This document shows, piece after piece, positions 44,561 through 53,881 of a stretch of 64,000 nucleotides of DNA (its first letter is position 1; each line of letters starts with the position of its first letter). Under the pieces are notes generated by a model, which did not search any database, had not been told where the DNA came from, and saw only the letters and a program-made list of their open reading frames with translations. Made by a program: the position numbers and the translations under genes. This stretch comes from Nannochloropsis oceanica (taxonomy: Eukaryota > Sar > Eustigmatophyceae > Eustigmatales > Monodopsidaceae), in assembly GCA_004519485.1 (NCBI GenBank), contig CP038131.1:331501-395500 (forward strand), read 5' to 3'.

Positions 44561-46841
44561 TCACATTAATGCCCGCTTGGCCCGAATCAATAGGAAGACG
44601 TAAGCTAGAAACCGAAATCCCACCAGCAATACCACTAACATGGCAATACAAAATCCAATCTGCCCTTCCTCCACTCCAATATAATCAAAAACAAACTGAC
44701 GCAATTTTGGAGTGTACTTGTCTGAGCCATACTCATTCAAGACAATCGCCTGAAACGCGTACTTTATCATCGACACCTTGTCCAAAGGCACGAAATACCA
44801 GGGCACATTGTCACTGGAATGCAACACCCCCGCGTACAAACTCATCGGCAGCATCAATACTGGTCCTAACGCCACCGCCACGCCATCGTGCCCCGTCAAT
44901 GTTGACAATGCATACCCCAAACTACAACTCGCATTCGCCATCAACACCAAGGTGACGATGAATACAAAAAATCGACTCGCTTCCGGCGCAAAACCGATCA
45001 ACCAGTAAGCAATAGTCCCAAATATCGTCGGAAACAACACCTGATACGGAACTTCTGCCAACGACAAACCCAAAAAATAGGAGCTCGGCCGATTCGCACT
45101 CGTCAGGTACTCCCGCATGAAAACCGCCATATCCTTCGGAATCACCTGCGACACCGTGAACATGGAAGCGATGCTCTGATTCATTATCAATAAAAACATC
45201 GCGCCCAACCTATTCTTAGTCGCGCTCGAGTCAAACGGCTGCTGCAGGTACACCAACCCCAAGATCAAGCCCATCGATATGGCTTGCCCAAATCTTACCT
45301 TCGCCAAGACCGGCTCCCTCCCGTACGACTTCACCGTCCGTTTATAACTCTGTACGAATTGCGTCCAAGCCGTTGCTGGGAACTCCCGACTTGACACCAA
45401 GGCACTCATCCCTCCCCCGCTTCCTCCCTCCTCGACATCCGCCATCCAGGCCCTGTTATCCCTCGCCAGGGTCGACGTTTGGTAGGCGCGCAACATGTCC
45501 TCAACCGGCACCTCCGGCTTCTCCAACAACACATTGACGGCCAATTTCTCGATTAAATAGTCCGCAGGGTTGTAAAACTGAGGGCATTCCAAACCTAAGG
45601 TGTTAGCAAAGTACTCAACACCCCCCGCACGGGTCCCGCAGTAGGCGGTTTGTCCCCGGGCGAGGAGGGTGAGGTGCGTGAAGAGCTCGAAGATTTCCGA
45701 GGAGGGCTGGTGGATGACGCAAACGACGAGCCTGCTGCTGTTCGCCAGGCCCTTGAGAATTTTGCAGACTACAAAAGGACAGAGAGGGAGAGAGAGAGGG
45801 AGTTGGTTTATATCCCGCCTCTTCTCACCAAGTGTACTCCTTCTGACAAAGATTCTGGCAACAGACACAAACCTATTTCCCTCCCCCCTCCCATCCCCCG
45901 CCCCCCGCCCTTGAAACCCCAAACATTCACGTACCTGATAAAGCCATAAAAGCATCTAAACCTGACGTCGGCTCATCCGCAAAGATGATCTCGGGGTCGG
46001 ACAGCAATTCCGTCGCCACCGACAGCCGCTTCCGTTCGCCTCCCGAAATCCCACGAATAAAAGCCTGCGGGCCACCGATCAACGACTCGGCACACTTGCT
46101 CAAATTCACGGCTTCAATCACCTCCTCCACCCGTCGCAAACGATCTGCCACAGCTACTTCCTTCCTCACACGTACCATGGCATGAAATGTCAAATGCTCC
46201 CGCACTGTCAGAGTCGCAAAAAACATATCCACCTGATGCACGTACGCCGTGCTCGAGAAGAAATGGGTATCCACTGGATTTCGATCAAGGTACACACAAC
46301 CCTCAAAACGATGATTCCGCAGCGAAATGCAATCCAGCAAACTACTTTTCCCCGCCCCGCTAGCCCCCATTAACGCCAGCATCTGTCCCTTCTCCGCGTG
46401 CCCCACCACATTATACAAAATATTTCTCTCCGCCTTCATCCCATTCCCTCCATTTAGCGCCGCAAAACTCGACTGACTCCCTCGACCACTTGCCCTCGCA
46501 GTGGCCAAGCGAACACTACCATCGTTGCTCCCAAACGGTCCGCCCGTGTCAGACATATTCCCACCGGGCTGTCCCAACAACTCAAAATTTCCCTGCAGCC
46601 TGGCTATGTGCTTCTTCTTGATTGGCACGCTCAATTTCCGAATGTTCCATCGCAATGATGTGGCAGTGCTGGTCTTGGTGGCGGCCGAGGTCGGGCCTCC
46701 CCCGCCATTCTTCTGGTTTTGGAGATGCAAGCTGGGACTGCTCCCGCTGAGCTTGATTGGGGTCGAGCTGGCGACAGGAAGCTTCCCCAGCTCTACGTCT
46801 CGGTGAACAGCCGCGAATGACTCTTCCTTATCATGCGACAT
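44561..46841 (-). CDS. ABCG-subfamily (WHITE-type) half ABC transporter
   Basis: Half-transporter that works as a dimer, with the ATPase domain before the membrane domain. Two exons, 46841-45935 and 45768-44561, join in phase 1 (GTACGT to TTGTAG) and give 704 aa. The NBD has Walker A GASGAGKSS, the Q-loop in YVHQVDMFFATLTVREHL, the signature ISGGERKRLS and Walker B IIFADEPTSGLDA; the intron falls just after this motif. The second exon adds the switch segment RLVVCVIHQPSSEIFELF and then six membrane helices, including FMREYLTSANRPSSYFLGL and SLYAGVLHSSDNVPWYF. The N-terminal 120 residues are Ser/Gly-rich and not conserved. An upstream in-frame Met exists. Substrate unknown; ABCG relatives export lipids, sterols or toxins. 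It shares a divergent promoter with the CHAT-like/NB-ARC/SH2 gene. Confidence 0.93.
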
Positions 46842-47405
46842 GGTGTAATGAGTATGCTGATGGTGATGGTGACGGCAACGAAGAGGAGTGCGGTCGCCAG
46901 TATATAGGGGTTGGGGAGGGGACGCGGGCAAGGAGGAGGACAAACGAGTCTATGGGGAGACGGTCTTGACGCTGGCAGGCGCCTCTCTACCTCACTTTTT
47001 GACGTGTATGGCTGTCTATCATGCGTAAGTGTGTGGATGAGGTTGAGTCACTTATACTAAAGTGTTAATTGGACCGCCGCTGTTCCAATTCAGGCTCGGT
47101 GCTGGGTGGTCTTGCGTGCAAGGAAAATCTGACTGAGGGCACGCGACCGCGGAGCTCCAAGGGAATCGTGCCCATTCAAAGCAAAGCACGCACCTTCCCT
47201 GTGTGTATATTGGGCCTGTGCATATGGTCACGTGTGTCACTGTCGATTGACACGTGACTTTCTTTGGCAAGATCACTTCCGGCGCCATTATCATCAATCA
47301 GGCTCTCCGAGACTCTCGCCATCATCGCTTCATTGCAAGTTCCTGGGCCAGTCTCATGCTTCTTCACACAACACCATACACCACTCACACACTACAAGAG
47401 GGAAT
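46842..47405. promoter_or_regulatory. Divergent intergenic region, ABCG/STAND gene
   Basis: 564 bases between an ABCG half-transporter and the CHAT-like/NB-ARC/SH2 gene. An in-frame open stretch reaches back to 47232 ahead of the chosen start at 47406, but it reads like leader sequence. No clear promoter motif is seen. Confidence 0.45.
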
Positions 47406-50120
47406 ATGTTTGCCAGGTTTCACTTCCCGGGTTCTAGGTCTTCCAGAGACTCAGGGGCAGCGGCAGCCAAGGATGGTGGGGGCAGCAGCAGCAGCAGCAG
47501 CAGTAAGGATGGAACTCTTCGGCACGTCTCGACGCAGCTACAAGAACCCAACCCCACGCGGTCCCCATCGTTTATGCTTCACGGAGGCGGGATGCCCCAA
47601 GGGCCATTGGCGCCATGTCGTCTCGGATATCTGTACTCGGCGCCGCTGGTTCACAAGGCTGGAGGACAGGCTAAGGAATTGGACATGCAGGACGGGATGC
47701 ACATAGACATTAGCCAGGAACTTGGACGGCTCAAGCGGACCTTGCACGATGCACAACGCCGCATTCTCTTTCGTGCCGAGGTGGCTACAGTGAAGAATTG
47801 TCGGAAGCTCTTGACGATTGGCTGTCGGATGCTGCACTACACGGGAATTGGCAAGCCATCTTGTCTGATTTTTGAGAAAGAGAAGCCTCTGGGGGAGACT
47901 AATATTCTCAACATTGAGACGCTGACAGAGCTCTTCGCGGCGGGCGGGGTACGGACACAGCTAGTGTTTGTGAGTGCACGGCATTCAGAGATTGTGGGGA
48001 GGGCGTTTTTAGCGGCGGGTGTGCGGCATGTGGTAGCTATGAAATGGGATGCCAAGGTCTCCGACCGCGCCGCTTGTATATTCGCTGAGTTTTTCTACCT
48101 GTCCATCGCGATGGGCCGCACCGTACGCCAGGCATTCGAAGTAGCATCAACGGCAGCAGTGACGGAGACGGGGGCTTCGGGGGACGACGAGCAATTTCTG
48201 CTGTTGCCTGCGGAGGGGGACCACGACCTAGCCATATTTGATGACGCGGAAGTGGGGAGTTTCGTGGACGAATCTCCCCCACCAGTGCCGAATACCTGCG
48301 ATCCCCCTCCTGTGCCGTTTGTCGGGCGTAATGTCGCGGTGCAGGAGGTGGTGGGGCTATTATCGATGGTTTCGCAAGGGAACCGTTGTATTACTGTGCG
48401 TGGGCGGCCAGGGGTGGGAAAGACCGCCCTAGCTTCTCGTGTTTGCCAATATCTCGCAGAGCGGAACTTATTTGATGCAATTTATCTCGTCCCTCTTCGA
48501 AGAAAAGTTTACGGGTCGTATGAGAAAGAGACACTGTGCAAAGTCATGGGTGCAGCGATCGGGTTTGAAGACGCGTCAAACGAGCGTGAGATCGTCTTCC
48601 TCCTCCAAGACAAACACCCTTCCGGGCGCGTCATCATGGTCCTTGACGGACCCGACCGTTTCTTCAACCGATCCAATTCCCTCGTACAAGTCCTCTCCTA
48701 CCTGCTGTCACGTATCCATGGCCTCCACCTTCTAGTCACCGCAGAGGGCTCCGTCCTAGGAAGTGGTTCTGGTCGTCTCGAAAGCTCCTCCGAAAAAGTC
48801 GTCCATCTCGGCCCGCTTTCCGACGTGGCAACAGCACACATGCTTGCAAACATTGCTCCTCCTGGTTTCAAACTTGAGGAGATGATGAGTCGACCCTATG
48901 CGACGAAAGAAGAGGCGTATGCAGAATTAGCGGCCTCGCCCGTGATTAGGGAATTGCGGGGCCATCCGAAGGCGATTGTGATGTTTGCCCCTTTGCTCGA
49001 AGATCATCGATTAGAAGATTTATTCGAGAAGGCAAAGCTATGTTATCTTGAGGCAAGTACGGCTGCTGAAATAGATTTGCCTTCGAAGGAGGAGGAAGAG
49101 GGGGGAGGAGGGACGGGGGGGAGGAGGAGTAATTTTGATGCAGAGGCGAAGGAGTTGGATGCGTCGACGCTGGAAAAGGAGACAGAGGCGGCGAGGAGAT
49201 TTTTGAGGGATCCCATGTCCCAGCGATTGTGGCTGGAAGTGGTGCGACAAGGGGGGGCGAGGCAATCGAGTAGTATGCATCAAGGAGTGCCCTGGTATAG
49301 GCTGACGGATGCGCTGCAGGAGGAGTTGAGAGGGGCGTTGGTGGACGCGTTGAGGATGTTGAGGCTCCAAGTTACTGATTCCTCTGCTGCCCTTAGTAGT
49401 TCGGTAACGATGAAGATGTCGGTTGGAGCTTTCGCTGGTGCTGGAGGGGTTGAGGAGAGCAAGGCCTCCATGTCGCCCTCGATGCCCCTGTCGTCTGTGG
49501 GGACGGAAGCGAAGGAGGAAGGAAAAGGCGCCGAGGTATCAACTTATAGGAGAGGAGGGGAGACAGACGATGATGGACTGGTCCGTGGTTTGGAGCCGGG
49601 GGACATTCAGTTTATCAAAGATAGGTTGGGAGCCAGGATGCCGGGTAACGATTTGGTGAAAATCACAGATTTTTCAGTCTTTTGCGAAGGGTGGGTACCG
49701 GTGCAGAAGTCGATCCGGCTGCTCTGTCGGGAGTGGCTCTGTAATTCCCCCCGGCTTGTGCATGGCTTTTTGTCGCGTAAGGAGACAGAGGACTTGCTTC
49801 AAGGCCACAAGGAGGGCACTTTTATCTTTCGCTTTAGCACAAGCCATTTGGGCTTGTTGTCCATTTCGTTCGTCGGCAAACGGCCTGCCTCGATTAGTGA
49901 AAAGAAAACGGACACAGATAATGCTGTGATAGCTCCATTCCGGCATTTTCTGGTTCAAGTGGAGGAGGACAGGCACTGTGTGGTGTTCATGGAACCCGGC
50001 CGCTCCCGGCATGCGTCATTGGAGGATTTGGTCATGTCTTCCACCAGTTTGCTTGAGTTTTATCCGGGTGTACCTAAGGCACAGGCATTGGTGCAGATGC
50101 AGAAGTACAAGAACGATTAG
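47406..50120 (+). CDS. CHAT-like / NB-ARC / SH2 protein (STAND signalling NTPase)
   Basis: Single-exon gene; 904 aa from the Met at 47406. Residues 1-60 are Ser/Gly-rich. Residues about 100-260 resemble the end of a CHAT (caspase-like) domain: LHYTGIG at 143, LVFVSARHSEIVGRAFLAAG at 186-205, then HVVAMKWDAKVSDRAA and AEFFYLSIAMGRTVRQAFEVA. The catalytic positions are changed: Ile148 where CHAT has His, and Arg192 where it has Cys. Residues about 305-540 are an NB-ARC NTPase: FVGR, Walker A GRPGVGKT (333-340), Walker B VIMVLDGPD (409-417), TAEGS near 445 and GHPKAI near 519. Residues about 560-720 are linker. Residues 760-895 form a STAT-like SH2 domain: VHGFLSRKETEDLL, then GTFIFRFS with the phosphate-binding Arg809. 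No membrane segment or signal peptide is seen. Confidence 0.85.
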   Translation: MFARFHFPGSRSSRDSGAAAAKDGGGSSSSSSSKDGTLRHVSTQLQEPNPTRSPSFMLHGGGMPQGPLAPCRLGYLYSAPLVHKAGGQAKELDMQDGMHIDISQELGRLKRTLHDAQRRILFRAEVATVKNCRKLLTIGCRMLHYTGIGKPSCLIFEKEKPLGETNILNIETLTELFAAGGVRTQLVFVSARHSEIVGRAFLAAGVRHVVAMKWDAKVSDRAACIFAEFFYLSIAMGRTVRQAFEVASTAAVTETGASGDDEQFLLLPAEGDHDLAIFDDAEVGSFVDESPPPVPNTCDPPPVPFVGRNVAVQEVVGLLSMVSQGNRCITVRGRPGVGKTALASRVCQYLAERNLFDAIYLVPLRRKVYGSYEKETLCKVMGAAIGFEDASNEREIVFLLQDKHPSGRVIMVLDGPDRFFNRSNSLVQVLSYLLSRIHGLHLLVTAEGSVLGSGSGRLESSSEKVVHLGPLSDVATAHMLANIAPPGFKLEEMMSRPYATKEEAYAELAASPVIRELRGHPKAIVMFAPLLEDHRLEDLFEKAKLCYLEASTAAEIDLPSKEEEEGGGGTGGRRSNFDAEAKELDASTLEKETEAARRFLRDPMSQRLWLEVVRQGGARQSSSMHQGVPWYRLTDALQEELRGALVDALRMLRLQVTDSSAALSSSVTMKMSVGAFAGAGGVEESKASMSPSMPLSSVGTEAKEEGKGAEVSTYRRGGETDDDGLVRGLEPGDIQFIKDRLGARMPGNDLVKITDFSVFCEGWVPVQKSIRLLCREWLCNSPRLVHGFLSRKETEDLLQGHKEGTFIFRFSTSHLGLLSISFVGKRPASISEKKTDTDNAVIAPFRHFLVQVEEDRHCVVFMEPGRSRHASLEDLVMSSTSLLEFYPGVPKAQALVQMQKYKND

Positions 50121-50565
50121 ATTTGGGAGGTTTAAGGTAGAAGGAGGGGGGGAAGTAGCAATAGGTTAGAATTTTGGTCGCGACAGGGTCGAAAAAGAAG
50201 GGAGCCGGAGAAGGGAGCAGAATTTTGTGAACATAGATGTGTACGTACAGAAAAAAGTCCGTTTAAGCAAAAGCAAATATCTATGCATGTGAAAGATGGG
50301 TCGTGTTCCGGGCATGTTGCGTTGGGAAATGGAAGGCCGTAGTAAGAGCCCAGTCAACCAACCTTCTCGGCACATACACACCTGCCTGCCGTTTTGCTTC
50401 AACCATCATGGGCCTCGTTCAAATCACGCACCAAAAGGTCGCAAGCACGTGCCTGTCGATATGTGCATTGCCCATCTCAACCCTTGTAACAATACATTGT
50501 ACACTCTTAACATAGCGATGCACCATCGACGTCCACCAGCCACATTTGTGACCTCAATTCCGCTC
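50121..50565. other. Intergenic region
   Basis: 445 bases between the STAND gene and the coiled-coil gene, both plus-strand. An in-frame open stretch begins at 50296, so the coiled-coil protein could start further upstream. Otherwise nothing is seen. Confidence 0.45.
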
Positions 50566-52170
50566 ATGACCGCCACCAAGACTCCCCATCTTCTTGTCTC
50601 GGACTCAGAGACGCCTAATCAGCGCTCCGAGGGGGAGGACCAGCCTGAATGCCGGCATGACGGCACCGAGGAAATAAAGCGCTGGCATCGGATACAGAAG
50701 AAGGTAAGGACATCAGGTTCATCACTGCTTTGTATGTTATTGAAGCTCCTCATGCTTGTCTCACTCCGACAGGCCCATGCGCAGCAACCCACTGCCGGCT
50801 CCACTACCTGCAGCAACAGCGGCACCAGCGGTGGCACTAGCAGCGACAGCGAAGACTCCGATGGAATGAATCCTCAGCACCTGACGCTGTCCCGCTCATC
50901 CTTAATGGCTCAGTGGGGTGAGGCCTCCAGCGGGAAAGCTGCCGTGAACGTCGTCAAGGAGCTAGTCGAGGAGCGAAGAGACGACTCGCAATCCAAGTAT
51001 CAGCCTCAAACCGATAACGTAATAAACAAGGCACGGGATTTGTGTGCCCGCATTCGCCACCAAGCTAAAGTCAAGCAACGGGAAGAGCGTAAGCACATTT
51101 TGTTGCAACGGTACGTCGGTATGGACTGCCCAGGCTCCTTTCCTTGTTTATTCTCCACCTTCCAATGTTGGCACTCTGAACGACCTTCCCTCTTATTTCT
51201 ACCATTTCCTTGTTCCCCGTCATTCACAAACCTACGTACGGATCAGACAAAAAGCTCGTGACTTGGCTCGGCAGGCGGCGGAGACTGCTCGAGATGAAGG
51301 GACCCGGAATGCAGCCTTGCGGATACACGCACAGAAAGAGGTGACCGAGGCAGCGCGTCGGGAACGAGTGTTGGCAGGAGAGCACGGGTACGAGGACAAG
51401 TCTGAATGCTTCATTGCCCGCAATAATTACTACGGACAAAGGACGCTGTCGGCCAGGCGAAAAGACTCTCTCGCCAGCAAACGGGACCAAGAGCGGTTTC
51501 AGGCAGCCAAATCCCAGATCGACATGTTTTACGCCACGACTCTCTCCGCCCGTGAAGCGCGTCATCAGCGGCAAGCGTCTGTGCAGCAGGCCAAGGCTTC
51601 CCACCGGGAAGAAGAGGATAAAGTAGTACGTTTGATTCAAGCGGCCAAGATGGAGCGGCTGCGGGCAGGGGTCCTTAAGGTATGCTTCTTACGGGCAATA
51701 TAGTGGGGAAAGAACAAATAGAGGAGAGAAGGGCAACTCTTCTCAACTTCAACATTGAATGACACCGACCAGAGCTGGTCGTACACGAGGTAGTCGAGTG
51801 AACACGCGCGATACCCATCCAGTAAAGAATATTCTTACGCCCTATTTCACACACAAATACACAAAAACAGTGGGATCGATGGGTGAAGCAGCGAGCCATC
51901 TTTATTTGGTACGTCAAGGCCCAACACATGAGAAAGCTTCAGCATCAGCACCAGCATCAGCACCAGCAGCGGCAGAAAAAGAAACAGCAGCAGGAAGAAG
52001 CTGAAACGAAGGCGCGTGTCGCTGCTTCTGGTGCCGCATTAGCTCTTTCTTTCTTTTCCTTTGCTGACTGGGCCGTGAATGCAGGAAAATGGTTCAAATG
52101 GCAGGTAGACAACGCTTGCGCTCCCCCTCGTCGCCCCAAAAGCCCGTCCCATTACCTAGATGAGTGCTAG
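50566..52170 (+). CDS. Unrecognised Arg/Lys/Gln-rich coiled-coil protein
   Basis: Four exons, 50566-50703, 50773-51110, 51247-51679 and 51871-52170, join to 402 aa. The first intron is only 69 bases and in frame. Residues 1-80 are polar and Ser/Gly-rich; from about residue 120 the protein is a charged helix (KARDLARQAAETARDEGTRN, SEREARHQ-like spacing, REEEDKVVRLIQAAKMERLR). The last exon begins WDRWVKQRAIFIWYVKAQHM, IQ-like in its Trp/aromatic spacing, then a His/Gln run and a Trp-containing tail. I do not recognise the family. Basic coiled coils of this style occur among flagellar-associated proteins, but nothing here proves that. The start is uncertain; Mets at 50518 and 50296 are in frame. 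Confidence 0.65.
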
Positions 52171-52460
52171 GTGTGACCATATATTTATTCTATGTACGTG
52201 CGTGTAAAACTGAAGGAACGGAGTGAATCGAGAGAGGAACGGACCAGAGTGTGCTACTGAAGGCCTTCACACGCTATTGGATAATAGATCAGCAAATGCT
52301 CCATATTCATGGCGTCAAACAGAAAAAGAAATGAAAGTAATCGGATTACTGGATACTGTCGTCTTTGCTTCTGTCACTCGTCGTCCTCGTCTCAATTCAG
52401 CCATTCCGTGAATATATTTCTCTGTACACTATCTCACGCGTGCGATCCAAGTCCCCTCTC
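52171..52460. other. Convergent intergenic region
   Basis: 290 bases between two 3' ends (coiled-coil gene, +; ALKBH8-like gene, -). No gene seen. Confidence 0.5.
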
Positions 52461-53519
52461 TCAATTGGTATAGCTGCCACAGGCCCCAGCAGTGGCCGCC
52501 CGACTATCGCAGGCCTCGGGGAAAGAACAATCACACACTAGCGGGCTTCCCTTACGCATCCTCCGAAAACTAAGTGAGACGCGGCGGCCCCGCGCGACGA
52601 GCTGACCATTTACCTTGTCTGTTTTCCGACTCGCCAATCCATGACTCCATGCGTACCGGGCCTCTCCCTGCAGCACAAGCAAAGACCTTCGTGGCAGCAG
52701 TAGAGAGCAGCGTGCATCCACTTCTCCCTCTTCCAGTCCATCACCGGCCTGTCTCCTTCTTTGCTTCCTAAAATCCATAACACAAGCACTCCCCAAAGAT
52801 ACAATCAAAAAGCCGTCCTCGAATAGCGAGTGCACATCGATATGATTAGCTATGCCCGATCCCGGCTCATATTCATTCACTGTCATCTGATCTCTCTCCG
52901 CACAAGGAAACTCCTCCTTTGCCAACGGTCCACTCGACCAGGACACACTCAATGCCTCCTGTTGCTTTCGAATACGATTAAGTAAGGCTTGGCATATAGA
53001 AGGAATGGGAGCGACGGGCGCAGACAGCCCAAGTTTCCGGGTTTTGAAATCAATGGCCGCTGCACCATAGTGCTGCGTCCTTCGAAAGACTTGGACGGTA
53101 TCCCATTCCGCGCTATCTACTAGAGCTAGGAGTGCCGCCTCCTCTGCTTCGGATAAAAATGGGAGTATTTGCAGGCCGGGTGGGAGGTGGGCATCGGGGA
53201 AAGGGGCACCTGTGATAGGGTCCGCTTGCACGTCTTCCGGCTGTGGATTAGACTTAGCCTCGTAAAATCGTCCGAACGTGATTTTAACTGGGTGCTGCGA
53301 AAGCCCAAGTGGAAGTATCTGTTTCTGCCATTGTTTCAGGACATCTTCAGCAGTCTGCTGAGTCGCAAAGCAGACAAAGCTCTTGGTAGTTTTCACGTCG
53401 ACGGCCGTTGCGGTTGGAAAGAGGGAGCGGAGACAGGTCTCTAAAGGCTGTTGTTGACCCGCACCCACGCCCAAGAGGCAAAGCGTGTTAGAGGGCTGCG
53501 GAGATGGACAATATGGCAT
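52461..53519 (-). CDS. ALKBH8-like 2-oxoglutarate/Fe(II) dioxygenase with RRM-like N-terminus
   Basis: AlkB-family oxygenase; ALKBH8 hydroxylates the modified wobble uridine of certain tRNAs. Single exon, 352 aa. Residues about 10-80 look like a small RRM (NTLCLLGVGAG strand, then KSFVCFAT as the RNP1-like strand), as at the start of human ALKBH8. The oxygenase follows: GLQILPFLSEAEEAALLALV, RRTQHYGAAAIDF, MTVNEYEPGSGIANHIDVHS carrying the HxD iron ligands near residues 224-226, the second His in YAWSHGLASR near 292, and RRVSLSFRR with the 2-oxoglutarate Arg. The C-terminus holds a short Cys cluster (CDCSFPEAC). There is no methyltransferase domain, unlike the animal fusion, so that step would be separate. 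It is divergent from DCAF7. Confidence 0.9.
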   Translation of the reverse strand: MPYCPSPQPSNTLCLLGVGAGQQQPLETCLRSLFPTATAVDVKTTKSFVCFATQQTAEDVLKQWQKQILPLGLSQHPVKITFGRFYEAKSNPQPEDVQADPITGAPFPDAHLPPGLQILPFLSEAEEAALLALVDSAEWDTVQVFRRTQHYGAAAIDFKTRKLGLSAPVAPIPSICQALLNRIRKQQEALSVSWSSGPLAKEEFPCAERDQMTVNEYEPGSGIANHIDVHSLFEDGFLIVSLGSACVMDFRKQRRRQAGDGLEEGEVDARCSLLLPRRSLLVLQGEARYAWSHGLASRKTDKVNGQLVARGRRVSLSFRRMRKGSPLVCDCSFPEACDSRAATAGACGSYTN

Positions 53520-53881
53520 CCTCTACGCCTGTGGTTGGTGTTTGAATGGTTAGTGCACAAAAGGTTAGGGCGGGGGCAGAGGACGCAGGAGGTTGTTGCA
53601 TCATCCGGCTACATCATGGGCGTGCTGTTGTGTGCTGTTGTGCAATGCTTTTAGCGGCACTTAGCTTAGCGGTCCCTTGTGACACAGCCTGTAGGGTTTC
53701 TTGATTACGCTCATGGCCTTGTACTCACCAGTTACAGCTCCCTTTCGTCTCACAATCCTTTTACACTTGCCCTCCAACTCTGTACATGCAGGCGACATAA
53801 TCAAGCCGAAGCCGTTGCCGGAGTCGCTGGACACAAACGAGCGACGCTTCTACAAGCGCAAGGTCATACACCACGATAAAT
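53520..53881. promoter_or_regulatory. Divergent intergenic region, ALKBH8-like/DCAF7
   Basis: 362 bases between outward-facing starts. A short open stretch at 53793-53880 (SLDTNERRFYKRKVIHHD) runs into the DCAF7 start in another frame; it is most likely 5' leader and I did not treat it as a gene. Confidence 0.5.

Noticed and set aside
53793-53880. Possible exon reading SLDTNERRFYKRKVIHHD
   Set aside because: The DCAF7 start at 53882 in another frame accounts for the region. The segment has no splice partner and is probably 5' leader.
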